A stretch of 64,000 bases of DNA. Source: Bifidobacterium aerophilum. GTDB lineage: Bacteria > Actinomycetota > Actinomycetes > Actinomycetales > Bifidobacteriaceae. Below, one piece after another: positions 24,837-35,156 of this stretch (the first letter of the stretch is position 1; the number at the start of each line of letters is the position of its first letter). The notes beneath the pieces are model-generated. The model did not search any database. It was not told where the DNA came from and saw nothing but the letters and a program-made list of their open reading frames with translations. The position numbers and the translations under genes are program-made. The stretch spans positions 1 to 64,000 of the forward strand of contig NZ_WHZW01000002.1 of the NCBI RefSeq assembly GCF_010667685.1. Reading direction: 5' to 3'.

Positions 24837-25396
24837 TCGACTTCGACGGGACGGTCAACCAGTTCCCCGACGACATGACACCCAACCGGCACGATCCGGC
24901 CGACTGGTTCGTCCCCGACCATGAACAGCGCGTGTGGACCGACCGGCGGCACGGGCACCTGACCCTCACCTGGTCCGGCGAGCTCGTGGACCGACTGCGC
25001 GCGTTGGACGCGCGCGTCCTGTGGCTGAGTACTTGGCAGCCGTACACCGGCATCCTCAACCAAACGCTCGGCGTGGACTGGAAGACCGTCACCTGGTACG
25101 ATCCGGTCACCCTGGAGGGCCTGCGCACCGGCAAGCGCCGCAGCGTGCTGCGCCACCTGACGCTCGCCCGGCCGATCGTCTGGATCGACGACGAGGAAAC
25201 CACGTACGACGCGGGACTCGCGATCCAATCCGCCCCGCCCCTGGCACCCGTGCTCGGCATTGGCCCGAACGCCCATATTGGCATCAGCCGAACCCAGATG
25301 ACGTTGATCGAACGGTTCGTCCACCAGCCGCCGGAAGAACCCACGACCACGTTCGACATCCACGGCGACCACCACGACCAGCACTGGGGCTTCTGA
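24719..25396 (+). CDS. HAD-superfamily hydrolase resembling RNA-repair HAD domains
   Basis: 225 residues, with GGAGGA well placed before the ATG. HAD motif I is IILIDFDGTVNQF (about 37-49), motif II lies in VLWLSTWQPY and motif IV is VWIDDEET. The pattern LWLSTW...WIDDE... and a C-terminal IGPNAHIGISRTQMTLIERFV resembles the family named HAD domain in Swiss Army Knife RNA repair proteins. Those remove or transfer phosphates on nucleic acid ends, but this assignment is by eye only. The neighbouring phosphoesterase remnant would fit a nucleic-acid end-processing module. Confidence 0.6.
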   Translation: MRFTDLPAAERAELDAFGQTVAAEMEAGVGLEDARPIILIDFDGTVNQFPDDMTPNRHDPADWFVPDHEQRVWTDRRHGHLTLTWSGELVDRLRALDARVLWLSTWQPYTGILNQTLGVDWKTVTWYDPVTLEGLRTGKRRSVLRHLTLARPIVWIDDEETTYDAGLAIQSAPPLAPVLGIGPNAHIGISRTQMTLIERFVHQPPEEPTTTFDIHGDHHDQHWGF

Positions 25397-25943
25397 CCAC
25401 ACAATCACCATGCATGTGGCCGGCCTCCACGCGACGGACGCCGGCCACGCACCCGGGGATTCGCGGGGCCGTCATGCTTCTTTTGTGCCACGGTAGAGGA
25501 AAATCGACGAAAAACCGCTACCGTGGCACGCGCATTTGCCACGGTAGCGACGGTAAGCGGTTACTGCGCGAACCGGGACAACATGCGCTCTCGCAAAACC
25601 GCGGAATTCCGCCATTTTCGAAATGACGGGATTTCCCCACCATCACGACGCTTGCCACGGTAGCCCCAAATCGCCTTAAATCCGCTACCGTGGCACGCCA
25701 ACGACAGACATAATGCCCCCGATAGAGCCCGCATCGGCATCGGCCTGACCAACTCCCACCCCGAGCCCAGTGGCCGCCGAACGACCGGACCACCAGACAC
25801 ACAATTCGGCCTATAACCTCCTTCTTCAATCCTCGGTACCCGAATCATCCCTGGGATGGATTGCCGATGCGCATTGCCGTGGCGCAGACTTCTATGAGAG
25901 GATAGGAAGCCGTAGGCTTAAGTCGGTGCGATCAAGAAGGGAC
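25397..25943. other. Gene-free stretch with repeat cluster
   Basis: No convincing gene. It contains five copies of an 11-mer (separate entry), a perfect palindrome GCGGAATTCCGC (25600-25611) and, at the right, the leader of the ABC transporter genes. Confidence 0.5.
25486..25695. repeat. Five-copy inverted/direct repeat of TGCCACGGTAG
   Basis: TGCCACGGTAG occurs at 25486-25496, 25537-25547 and 25653-25663, and inverted (CTACCGTGGCA) at 25518-25528 and 25685-25695. The outer pairs can form two hairpins with an unpaired copy between. The 11-mer shares the core CGGTAG with the iterons at 17.6 kb. Confidence 0.7.
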
Positions 25944-26705
<762 letters not shown>

Positions 26706-26759
26706 GCCGTCCGTACATCACCGAACGTCACCCCCGAGAGACCACGAGAAAGGGAACCC

Positions 26760-28058
26760 ATGCACACACAAGACCTGACCCGCCGACTGATCGGTGCGGC
26801 GGCCGCGCTGATCGCCACGCCGGCACTGCTGCTGGCCTGCGCCACTCCCGACGCATTCGCCATGGCCGGAGCATCCGATGCCTCCACGGCGTCCGATGCG
26901 GTGTCCGGCGCGACGTCCGATACGCGCACGTCCGGCGGCGGCCTGAGCGACGCCGCGACCGGCGACGACGATGCCGCCGGTTCGGGATCGGTCAACCACG
27001 CGGTCGACGGCGGCACGAACGGCGGCGACGGCTCCGACACGACCACGATCGCCGGTCCGGTGCCGAACATCATCATCACGAACTTCACGTACGGCGACGG
27101 CTCGGTTGTGGCCGGCGGCGACTTCAACCTCGCGTTCACGTTCCAGAACATGGGCAAGGTCGCGGTCGACAACATGGTCGTCACCGTCGACGGCGGCGAA
27201 AGCTTCGCGATCGCCGGCGGCACCAACACGTTCTACTTCGACAAGCTCGGCGCCGGCTACGCGATGACGCAAAGCCTGCCGATGCAGGCCGTCCCCGGCG
27301 CCCAGTCCGGCGCGCAGGGCGTGACCGTGAGCTTCAAATACGAGTACGTGGACGGCGGCGCGCGCAGCTCCAACTCGTCCGACATCAAGATCTCCGTGCC
27401 GATCTCGCAGCCCGACCGCTTCGAACTCAACGACCCGGTCCTGCCCGAAGGCGTGACCGTCGGCTCCGAAACCACGATCACCATGAACTACGTGAACAAG
27501 GGCAAGGGCGACATCGCGAACGTCGAGGCCAGCATCGAAGGCGAAGGCATCCAGGTCACGAACGCCAAGCAGTACGTCGGCAACGTGGCCTCGGGCGCGA
27601 CCGGGTCGATCGGCTTCGCGTTCACGCCGACCCAGGCCGGCGACATCAACGCGAAACTGCGCGTCACCTACGAGGATCCGGACGGCAAGACCCAGACCAA
27701 GGAATTCCCCGTCACGGTCAGCGCGGCCGACGCCGAACCCGCGATGCCGGACGACGGCATGGTCATGCCGGACGACGGGACCGTCGACCAGCAGGGGATC
27801 CCCGGCTGGGTGTGGGCCGTGGTCGCCGTTGCCGTGCTTGCCGCGGGTGCCGTGACGGTCGTGCTGGTGCGCCGCCGCAGGAAGAAGGCGAAGCAGGCCG
27901 ACATCGACGAGGAATGGGATGACTGGACCGGCTCGAACGGCACGTCCGCCGGCGCCGCGAACGGGTCCGCCGACACGGACGCGACCCAGGTCATCGCCGC
28001 GCAGGGCGCCGCGCCGGCCGCGTCGCCGTCCCCGGCTTCCGGCGAGGGCCGCGCATGA
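26760..28058 (+). CDS. Membrane-anchored extracellular partner of the ABC transporter
   Basis: 432 residues: signal peptide (about 1-37), a Ser/Thr/Gly/Asp-rich spacer (about 38-98) and two Ig-like/CARDB-type beta domains (about 98-220 and 220-325; IIITNFTYGDGSVVAGGDFNLAFTF begins the first). Then an acidic Pro/Met linker, a membrane helix (about 346-370, VWAVVAVAVLAAGAVTVVLV) and a basic, then acidic cytoplasmic tail. Similar proteins accompany MacB-type transporters in Actinobacteria in place of the periplasmic adaptor of Gram-negatives. It overlaps the permease start by 4 bases (ATGA). Confidence 0.8.
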   Translation: MHTQDLTRRLIGAAAALIATPALLLACATPDAFAMAGASDASTASDAVSGATSDTRTSGGGLSDAATGDDDAAGSGSVNHAVDGGTNGGDGSDTTTIAGPVPNIIITNFTYGDGSVVAGGDFNLAFTFQNMGKVAVDNMVVTVDGGESFAIAGGTNTFYFDKLGAGYAMTQSLPMQAVPGAQSGAQGVTVSFKYEYVDGGARSSNSSDIKISVPISQPDRFELNDPVLPEGVTVGSETTITMNYVNKGKGDIANVEASIEGEGIQVTNAKQYVGNVASGATGSIGFAFTPTQAGDINAKLRVTYEDPDGKTQTKEFPVTVSAADAEPAMPDDGMVMPDDGTVDQQGIPGWVWAVVAVAVLAAGAVTVVLVRRRRKKAKQADIDEEWDDWTGSNGTSAGAANGSADTDATQVIAAQGAAPAASPSPASGEGRA

Positions 28059-29581
28059 GACTGACCGACATCCTGCATCTGTGCAGCCAGAACCTGTGGC
28101 GACGCAAATCGCGCACCATACTGACCGTGCTGGGCGTGATCGTCGGATGCTGCTCGATCGTGACGATGGTCTCGATCGGATCCGGCATCAACGAGATGAA
28201 CGAACAGTCGCTCAAACAGATGGGCGACCTGACCATCATCAACGTCTACAGGCAGGGCGGCTACGGCACCGGATTCGGCTCGTCGACCTCGACCGGCGGA
28301 TCCCAGACGGAAAGCAAGCTCGACGACAAGGCGATCGAGAACTTCAAACGGATTCCCGGCGTCGAAGGCGCCACCGCGCAGATGTCGCTCAGCTACTCGG
28401 TGTCCATGACTGCCGGAAACGGCCGGTACATCACCACGTACGGCGACGTCCAGGCCATCGACATGACCCAGCTCGGGAACATGGGCTACAAGCTCACCGA
28501 CGGCACGGCCCCGACCCGCGACGGCGAGGTGCTTGCCGGACAGTATCTCGCCTACCAGTTCTACGACAAGTTCCGCCCCGAAGGCTCGAACATGCGCTAC
28601 CAGCCGCAGGACGCGGGCGATGGCACGTACTGGACGTGCGATTCGACCGGCAACTGCTCGCAGGTGCCCGCCGACCAGCTCGGCGAGGAATCCAAGCCGT
28701 TCTTCGACCCGATGACCACGGAGATCACGCTGACCATCCAGACGGGCGACGACTCGTCAAACGGGGACGGCATGACGATGGGCATGGGCGGCACGTCGGG
28801 GGCGATCGGCTCGACCGGCACCGGCGGCGCCGACGGCTCGACCGGCTCGACCGGCTCCGGCAACACGTTCAAGCTTAAGGCCACCGGCATGCTCAAGGAG
28901 GACTACAACAAGGGGACCGCAACCTCGTCCGGCATCCTCATGGACATCACCCAACTCAAGGACATGATCGCCAAGGTCGACAAGTCCGCGGCGAAGACCG
29001 CCACGTACGAGCAGGCGCTCGTCAAGGTCTCCGACATCCGGCAGGTGTCCGACGTCGAACAGCAGATCAGGGACATGGGCTTCTCCACGTCGTCGTACGA
29101 GGAGATCCGCAAGCAGATGGAGGAACAGTCGCGCGGCATCCAGATGGCGCTCGGCGGCATCGGCGCGGTGTCGCTGCTCGTCGCGGCCATCGGCATCACC
29201 AATACGATGATCATGTCCGTGACCGAACGCACGCGCGAGATCGGCATCATGAAGGCGCTCGGCTGTTATGTGCGCGACATCCGCATCATGTTCCTGGGGG
29301 AGGCCGGATTCATCGGCCTGCTCGGCGGCCTGGTCGGCTGCCTGCTCAGCGCGCTCATCTCGATAGGCATCAACCTCGTGTACATGGGCGGCATCAGCGG
29401 CGAGAACATATGGCATGCGATCGTCGGCGGCGAGAACGTGACGAGGCTGTCGGTGATCCCCTGGTGGCTTTTCGTGTTCGCGATCCTGTTCTCCACGCTC
29501 ATCGGCCTGGTCTCCGGATTCCAGCCGGCCAACAAGGCCGTGAGGATCCCCGCGCTCGACGCCATCAAGAACGAGCAGTGA
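28055..29581 (+). CDS. MacB/FtsX-type ABC transporter permease
   Basis: 508 residues with the MacB layout: helix 1 (about 22-42, TVLGVIVGCCSIVTMVSIG), a large extracellular MacB_PCD domain (about 43-365) and three C-terminal helices (FtsX domain, about 367-500, with TNTMIMSVTERTREIGIMKALG). The extracellular domain holds a Gly/Ser/Thr-rich low-complexity insert (about 235-270). Translationally coupled to the preceding secreted partner. The last gene of the operon; mechanotransmission rather than classic transport is known for this family. Confidence 0.88.
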   Translation: MRLTDILHLCSQNLWRRKSRTILTVLGVIVGCCSIVTMVSIGSGINEMNEQSLKQMGDLTIINVYRQGGYGTGFGSSTSTGGSQTESKLDDKAIENFKRIPGVEGATAQMSLSYSVSMTAGNGRYITTYGDVQAIDMTQLGNMGYKLTDGTAPTRDGEVLAGQYLAYQFYDKFRPEGSNMRYQPQDAGDGTYWTCDSTGNCSQVPADQLGEESKPFFDPMTTEITLTIQTGDDSSNGDGMTMGMGGTSGAIGSTGTGGADGSTGSTGSGNTFKLKATGMLKEDYNKGTATSSGILMDITQLKDMIAKVDKSAAKTATYEQALVKVSDIRQVSDVEQQIRDMGFSTSSYEEIRKQMEEQSRGIQMALGGIGAVSLLVAAIGITNTMIMSVTERTREIGIMKALGCYVRDIRIMFLGEAGFIGLLGGLVGCLLSALISIGINLVYMGGISGENIWHAIVGGENVTRLSVIPWWLFVFAILFSTLIGLVSGFQPANKAVRIPALDAIKNEQ

Positions 29582-29647
29582 GCCGCGTTGACTGCCTCTT
29601 TGCGTAGAGTGGAACGGTACTGAAGCACACCCGTTTCGGAGGTTCTT

Positions 29648-30145
29648 ATGGCAGACAGCAAGCCCGAAGTGGCAGTCATCATGGGATCGGCCAGCGACTG
29701 GGAGACGATGAAGCACGCGTGCGACATCCTCGACCAGTTCGCCGTGCCCTATCACAAGCAGGTCATCTCCGCCCACCGCACGCCGGAACTCATGGGCGAA
29801 TTCGCGCACAACGCGCGCGGCAACGGCTTCAAGGTCATCATCGCCGGCGCCGGCGGCGCCGCGCACCTGCCGGGCATGGTCGCCGCGCAGACCACGCTGC
29901 CGGTCATCGGCGTGCCGGTGCGCTCGCACGCCCTGTCCGGCTGGGATTCGCTGCTGTCGATCGTGCAGATGCCCGGCGGCATCCCGGTCGCCACCACGGC
30001 CGTCGGCAACTCGGGCGCGACCAACGCCGGCCTGCTCGCGGTGCAGATCCTGTCGACCAACGACGAGCGGCTTGCGGACGCGCTGCAGGAATACCGCGAC
30101 TCCCTGAAGGAAAAGGTGGCTGAATCCAATGCCCAGCTTGTCTGA
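29648..30145 (+). CDS. purE: N5-carboxyaminoimidazole ribonucleotide mutase
   Basis: 165 residues. Converts N5-CAIR to CAIR in purine synthesis. The class I signature [14 protein letters not shown] opens the protein, SAHRTPELM carries the catalytic histidine, and [15 protein letters not shown] and PVIGVPVRS follow. Good ribosome-binding site (CGGAGG). It overlaps purK by 17 bases, so the pair is coupled, as usual for two-step carboxylation of AIR. Confidence 0.95.
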   Translation: MADSKPEVAVIMGSASDWETMKHACDILDQFAVPYHKQVISAHRTPELMGEFAHNARGNGFKVIIAGAGGAAHLPGMVAAQTTLPVIGVPVRSHALSGWDSLLSIVQMPGGIPVATTAVGNSGATNAGLLAVQILSTNDERLADALQEYRDSLKEKVAESNAQLV

Positions 30146-31298
30146 GGAAACGCACGGCGCGGTCAAGATGCTGCAGCCGGGCGCGACGATCGGCATCATC
30201 GGCGGCGGCCAGCTCGGCCGCATGATGGCCCTGAGCGCCAAATACATGGGCTTTCGCATCGGAGTGCTCGACCCTACCCCGGACTGCCCGACCGCGCAGG
30301 TGGCCGATTTCCAGATCGTCGGCGAATACGACGACAAGACCGCCATCCACGATCTGGCCGAAAAGTCCGACGTGCTCACCTACGAGTTCGAGAACGTGGA
30401 CGCCGAGGCGATCGATGAGGTGCGCCATCTCGTCGCCGCGCCGCAGGGCACCGACTTGCTGCGCGTCACTCAGGATCGCGTGCACGAGAAGACGTTCATC
30501 AACGAGCACGGCACCGAAACCGCGCCGTGGCGCGAGGTGAACAACTTCGAGGAACTCGACGCGGCGATCGACGAACTGCACTACCCGTGCGTGCTCAAGA
30601 CCCGTTCCGGCGGATACGACGGCCACGGCCAGCATGTGCTGCGCAACGACTCCGACCTCGAGAAGATCCGCGCGCGCGGCGACCGCGGCGGCGGCTTCCC
30701 GCCGTCCATCCTGGAGGGATTCGTCGACTTCGCGTTCGAGGCGAGCATTCTGGTGTCCGGCAACGGCGAGCAGTACGTCACGTTCCCGATCGTGCGCAAC
30801 GACCACCGCAACAACATCCTGCACATGACGATCGCGCCCGCCGAAGTCAGCCCCGAGATCGCGCAGCAGGCGCACGAGCTCGCGCTGCGCCTGGCGAAGG
30901 GCTTCGAACTGGCCGGCACGCTCGCCATCGAGCTGTTCGTCACCAAGGACGACCGCGTGATCGTCAACGAGCTCGCGCCCCGCCCGCACAACTCAGGCCA
31001 CTACACCATCGAGGCGTGCTCGATCGACCAGTTCGACGCGCACATCCGTGGCATCGCCGGATGGCCGCTCATCCAGCCGAAGCTGCTGAGCCCCGCGGTG
31101 ATGGTCAACGTGCTCGGCCAGCATGTGCTGCCGACCCGCGCGCTCATCGCCTCGCACCCCGAATGGAACGTGCATGACTACGGCAAGGCGCAGCTGCGGC
31201 ACAACCGCAAGATGGGCCACATCACCGTGCTCACCGACGACACCGCCGCCACCGTGGCCGATCTCGAGGCCACCGGCTGCTGGGACGATCTCAAGTAG
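30129..31298 (+). CDS. purK: 5-(carboxyamino)imidazole ribonucleotide synthase
   Basis: 389 residues. ATP-grasp enzyme that makes N5-CAIR from AIR, bicarbonate and [16 protein letters not shown] is the N-terminal nucleotide-like fold, [13 protein letters not shown] is the ATP-grasp lid and [18 protein letters not shown] holds the metal-binding residues. It starts inside the purE 3' end, and a perfect palindromic terminator follows 33 bases after the stop. Confidence 0.95.
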   Translation: MPSLSEETHGAVKMLQPGATIGIIGGGQLGRMMALSAKYMGFRIGVLDPTPDCPTAQVADFQIVGEYDDKTAIHDLAEKSDVLTYEFENVDAEAIDEVRHLVAAPQGTDLLRVTQDRVHEKTFINEHGTETAPWREVNNFEELDAAIDELHYPCVLKTRSGGYDGHGQHVLRNDSDLEKIRARGDRGGGFPPSILEGFVDFAFEASILVSGNGEQYVTFPIVRNDHRNNILHMTIAPAEVSPEIAQQAHELALRLAKGFELAGTLAIELFVTKDDRVIVNELAPRPHNSGHYTIEACSIDQFDAHIRGIAGWPLIQPKLLSPAVMVNVLGQHVLPTRALIASHPEWNVHDYGKAQLRHNRKMGHITVLTDDTAATVADLEATGCWDDLK

Positions 31299-31330
31299 CC
31301 GGAAAACGGCACAGACGCAGGATTCGTCCA

Positions 31331-31361
31331 AGCGGGGTTCCCGGCCGGGAACCCCGCTTTT
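31331..31361 (+). terminator. Intrinsic terminator of purEK
   Basis: A 28-base perfect palindrome (31331-31358, arms AGCGGGGTTCCCGG and its complement) followed by TTT, located just after purK and upstream of the ileS leader. Confidence 0.88.
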
Positions 31362-31395
31362 CGTTTGGCCTCACGCCGTGCTACGATGTGGGGCG

Positions 31396-31692
31396 TTGTA
31401 AGGCGATGATCCGTTATCAGCGGGGAGTCTTCGGAAGAACGGTGCGGGCCGTCATGGCGCGCGCTCAGTAGAACCGACGGGATCGGCCCGACACAGCCGA
31501 AACTCAAGCGGTCGCCGATCCGCAAGGAACGGGCGACAAGCGAGGTGGTACCGCGGTGACGGGCTGCGATCAGTCCCGGTCATCGTCCTCGTAGGCAGGA
31601 ATGACACTGACCGTCATGCCCGGCCGCGAGGCTCGCGCATGGCATGTCAATCGCCGCTCCTGTAGGCCAGAGCAACATATTGACGAGGAGAA
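31396..31692 (+). promoter_or_regulatory. Translational T-box leader of ileS
   Basis: The conserved T-box GAGGTGGTACCGCGG lies at 31542-31556, and the GGAGTCTTCGGAAGAACGG element near 31421-31442 is the stem I/AG-bulge region. A candidate isoleucine specifier ATC is at 31416-31418. TGGT (31546-31549) matches the ACCA end of tRNA-Ile. CGAGG (31541-31545) can pair with CCTCG (31587-31591) to form the antisequestrator. Alternatively TCCTCGT (31586-31592) can pair with ACGAGGA (31683-31689), which contains the ileS ribosome-binding site. Uncharged tRNA should favour the former and switch translation on. There is no terminator, as in actinobacterial class. Confidence 0.9.
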
Positions 31693-31694
31693 CC

Positions 31695-34600
31695 ATGGTG
31701 AGCGAAACCACCAATCATGTGTATCCCAAGGCGAACGAAGGCGGCGAAACCGCGTCCGTCGCGCCGAACCCGAGCTTCCCGAACATGGAGGAGACGGTCC
31801 TCGACTACTGGGACAAGGACGACACCTTCCAGAAGTCGGTCGAACGCCGCCCCTCCGGCGACCACAGCCAGAACGAGTTCGTGTTCTTCGACGGCCCGCC
31901 GTTCGCGAACGGCCTGCCGCACTACGGCCACCTGCTGACCGGCTACGCGAAGGACGTCATCCCGCGCTACCAGACCATGAAGGGCCACAAGGTCAACCGC
32001 GTGTTCGGCTGGGACACGCACGGCCTGCCCGCCGAGCTTGAAGCGCAGAAGGAGCTCGGCATCGACTCGGTCGCCCAGATCGAGGAGATGGGCATCGACA
32101 AGTTCAACGACGCCTGCCGCGCCTCCGTCCTCAAGTACACGCGCGAATGGCAGGACTACGTGCACCGCCAGGCCCGTTGGGTCGACTTCGAGCACGGCTA
32201 CAAGACCCTGAACATCCCGTACATGGAATCCGTGATGTGGGCGTTCAAGCAGCTGTACGAGAAGGGCCTCGCCTACCAGGGCTACCGCGTGCTGCCGTAC
32301 TGCCCGAAGGACCAGACGCCGCTGTCCGCGCACGAGCTGCGCATGGACGCCGACGTGTACCAGGACCGTCAGGACACCACCGTGTCCGTCGCCGTCAAGC
32401 TGCGCGACGAGGACGCCTACGCCGTGTTCTGGACCACCACCCCGTGGACCGTTCCGACCAACTTCGCGATCGTCGTCGGCGCCGACATCGACTACGTCGA
32501 GGTCGAACCGACCGAAGGCAAGTTCGCCGGCAAGAAGTTCTACCTCGGCAAGGACCTGCTGCCGCACTACACCAAGGAACTCGGCGAGGACTACAAGGTC
32601 GTGCGCGAGCTCAAGGGCTCCGAGCTGGCCGGCCGCCGCTACTGGCCCGTCTTCCCGTACTTCGCGGGCGAGAAGGCTGAGACCGAGGGCAACGTGCCCG
32701 GTCCGAACGGCTACACGATCTTCACCGCCGACTACGTCGACACCGTCGAGGGCACCGGCCTCGTGCATCAGGCCCCTTACGGCGAAGACGATATGAACAC
32801 GCTCAACGCGCACGGCATCAAGAGCACCGACGTGCTCGACAACGGCTGCAACTTCACCGCGCAGTGCCCGGACTACGAGGGCCTGTTCGTGTTCGACGCC
32901 AACCTGCCGATCCTTCGCAACCTGCGCGCCGGCGACGGCCCGCTCGCCCAGATCGACGAGGACAAGCGCGCGATCCTCTTCCAGGAGAAGAGCTACGTGC
33001 ACTCCTATCCGCACTGCTGGCGCTGCGCCACGCCGCTGATCTACAAGCCGGTGTCGTCCTGGTTCGTGTCCGTCACCAAGATCAAGCCGCGCCTGCTCGA
33101 GCTCAACCAGCAGATCAACTGGATCCCGGGGAACGTCAAGGACGGCCAGTTCGGCAAGTGGCTCGCCAACGCGCGCGACTGGTCGATCTCCCGCAACCGC
33201 TTCTGGGGCTCGCCGATCCCGGTGTGGGTGTCCGACGACCCGAAGTACCCGCGCGTCGACGTGTACGGCTCGCTCGAGGAGCTGAAGGCCGACTTCGGCG
33301 ACTATCCGCGCGACAAGGACGGCAACATCAACATGCACCGTCCGTGGATCGACAACCTGACCCGCCCCAACCCGGACGACCCGACCGGCAAGAGCCGCAT
33401 GCACCGCATCACCGACGTGCTCGACTGCTGGTTCGAATCCGGTTCAATGTCGTTCGCGCAGTTCCACTACCCGTTCGAGAACAAGGAGAAGTTCGAACAG
33501 CACTTCCCGGCCGACTACATCGTCGAATACATCGGCCAGACCCGCGGCTGGTTCTACCTGCTGCACGTCATGGCGACCGCCCTGTTCGACCGTCCGGCGT
33601 TCAAGAACGTGATCTGCCACGGCATCGTGCTCGGCTCCGACGGCCAGAAGATGTCCAAGCACCTGCGCAACTACCCGGACGTCAACGGCGTGTTCGACAA
33701 GTACGGTTCCGACGCGATGCGCTGGTTCCTCATGAGCTCGCCGATCCTTCGCGGCGGCAACCTGATCGTCACCGCCGAGGGCATCCGCGACACGGTCCGC
33801 CAGGTCATGCTGCCGGTGTGGAGCTCGTACTACTTCTTCACGCTGTACGCCAACGCGGCCAACAAGGGCGCCGGCTTCGACGCCCGCCAGCTCACCGCGG
33901 ACGAGGTCGCCGGCCTGCCGGAGATGGACCGCTACCTGCTGGCCCGCACGCGCCGCCTCGTGGAAAAGGTGCAGAAGTCGCTCGACGAGTTCGCGATCTC
34001 CGACGCCTGCGACGCCGCGTCCGACTTCATCGACGTGCTCACCAACTGGTACATCCGCAACACCCGCGACCGCTTCTGGAACGAGGACGCGAACGCGTTC
34101 AACACGCTGTACACCGTGCTCGAGGTGTTCATGCGCGTGCTCGCGCCGCTCGCCCCGATGGAGGCCGAATCCGTGTGGCGCGGCCTGACGGGCGGCGAAT
34201 CCGTGCATCTGGCCGACTGGCCGTTCCTTGCGGACGAGAAGACCGGCGAGGCGACCGAGCTCGGCCGCGTGCTGGTCGACGACCCGAAGCTGGTCGACGC
34301 GATGGAGAAGGTGCGCGAGGTCGTCTCGGGCACGCTGTCCCTGCGCAAGGCCGAGAAGATCCGCGTGCGCCAGCCGCTCGCCAAACTCACCGTCGTGGTG
34401 GAGGACACCGACGCCGTCAAGGCGTACGCCGACCTGCTCAAGGGCGAACTCAACATCAAGGACATCGAGTTCTGCACGCTGGAGGACGCGCCGTCCCACG
34501 GTCTGAAGATCGTGCACCAGCTCAAGGTCAACGCCCGCGCCGCCGGCCCGCGTCTGGGCAAGCAGGTGCAGTTCGCCATCAAGGCGTCCAAGACCGGCGA

Positions 34601-35027
34601 CTGGCACGTGGATGCCGCGACCGGCGCCCCGGTGGTCGCCACGCCGTCCGGAGAACTGGCGCTGGTCGAAGGCGAGTACGAGCTGATCAACCGCGTGGAG
34701 GAGGAGAACGCCGCCGAAGCGGCCGCATCCGTGTCCGCCGCGCTGCCGACCGGCGGCTTCGTGATCCTCGACACCGCGCTGACGGATGACCTGATCGCCG
34801 AAGGCTACGCCCGCGACGTGATCCGCGCCGTGCAGGACGCCCGTAAGGACGCCGGACTCGACATCGCCGACCGCATTTCGCTCAAGCTGGTCGTGCCCGC
34901 CGCCGACGCGCCGAAGGCCGAGCAGTTCCGCGACCTCATCGCGCACGAGACGCTCGCCGAAGCCGGCGTTGAGATCGTCGCCGACGAGAACGCCAAGGAG
35001 CTCGGCGTGACGGTCGCCAAGGCCTGA
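31695..35027 (+). CDS. ileS: Isoleucyl-tRNA synthetase
   Basis: 1110 residues. Charges tRNA-Ile; class Ia. The HIGH motif appears as LPHYGH (about 74-78), KMSKS as QKMSKHL (about 651), and the editing domain contains FWTTTPWTVPTNF. The C-terminal anticodon-binding region ends in DENAKELGVTVAKA. This is the longer, eukaryote-like (type 2) form common in Actinobacteria. ATG at 31695 follows GACGAGGAG, the site that the T-box can hide; an upstream in-frame start would lie within the leader. Hairpin terminator 46 bases downstream. Confidence 0.96.
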   Translation: MVSETTNHVYPKANEGGETASVAPNPSFPNMEETVLDYWDKDDTFQKSVERRPSGDHSQNEFVFFDGPPFANGLPHYGHLLTGYAKDVIPRYQTMKGHKVNRVFGWDTHGLPAELEAQKELGIDSVAQIEEMGIDKFNDACRASVLKYTREWQDYVHRQARWVDFEHGYKTLNIPYMESVMWAFKQLYEKGLAYQGYRVLPYCPKDQTPLSAHELRMDADVYQDRQDTTVSVAVKLRDEDAYAVFWTTTPWTVPTNFAIVVGADIDYVEVEPTEGKFAGKKFYLGKDLLPHYTKELGEDYKVVRELKGSELAGRRYWPVFPYFAGEKAETEGNVPGPNGYTIFTADYVDTVEGTGLVHQAPYGEDDMNTLNAHGIKSTDVLDNGCNFTAQCPDYEGLFVFDANLPILRNLRAGDGPLAQIDEDKRAILFQEKSYVHSYPHCWRCATPLIYKPVSSWFVSVTKIKPRLLELNQQINWIPGNVKDGQFGKWLANARDWSISRNRFWGSPIPVWVSDDPKYPRVDVYGSLEELKADFGDYPRDKDGNINMHRPWIDNLTRPNPDDPTGKSRMHRITDVLDCWFESGSMSFAQFHYPFENKEKFEQHFPADYIVEYIGQTRGWFYLLHVMATALFDRPAFKNVICHGIVLGSDGQKMSKHLRNYPDVNGVFDKYGSDAMRWFLMSSPILRGGNLIVTAEGIRDTVRQVMLPVWSSYYFFTLYANAANKGAGFDARQLTADEVAGLPEMDRYLLARTRRLVEKVQKSLDEFAISDACDAASDFIDVLTNWYIRNTRDRFWNEDANAFNTLYTVLEVFMRVLAPLAPMEAESVWRGLTGGESVHLADWPFLADEKTGEATELGRVLVDDPKLVDAMEKVREVVSGTLSLRKAEKIRVRQPLAKLTVVVEDTDAVKAYADLLKGELNIKDIEFCTLEDAPSHGLKIVHQLKVNARAAGPRLGKQVQFAIKASKTGDWHVDAATGAPVVATPSGELALVEGEYELINRVEEENAAEAAASVSAALPTGGFVILDTALTDDLIAEGYARDVIRAVQDARKDAGLDIADRISLKLVVPAADAPKAEQFRDLIAHETLAEAGVEIVADENAKELGVTVAKA

Positions 35028-35073
35028 GCCGCGCCCGCCAACCGGCGAAAAGCATCCTCAACCAGGACCGTTC

Positions 35074-35103
35074 GGGGTCCGCTTCCCATCGGAGGCGGGC
35101 CCC
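35074..35103 (+). terminator. Terminator-like hairpin after ileS
   Basis: GGGGTCCGCTTCC (35075-35087 region) pairs with GGAGGCGGGCCCC across a 4-nt loop with two G-T pairs. No long T-run follows, as is common in high-GC Actinobacteria. Confidence 0.6.
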
Positions 35104-35156
35104 GTTCCCGTATACGGGCGGAAAACCGCGGACGGCGGGAGCGATACGATGCCATG

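Noticed and set aside
25486..25695. CRISPR array at the TGCCACGGTAG repeats
   Set aside because: Short repeat, mixed orientation, unequal spacing of 19-106 bases, no cas genes.
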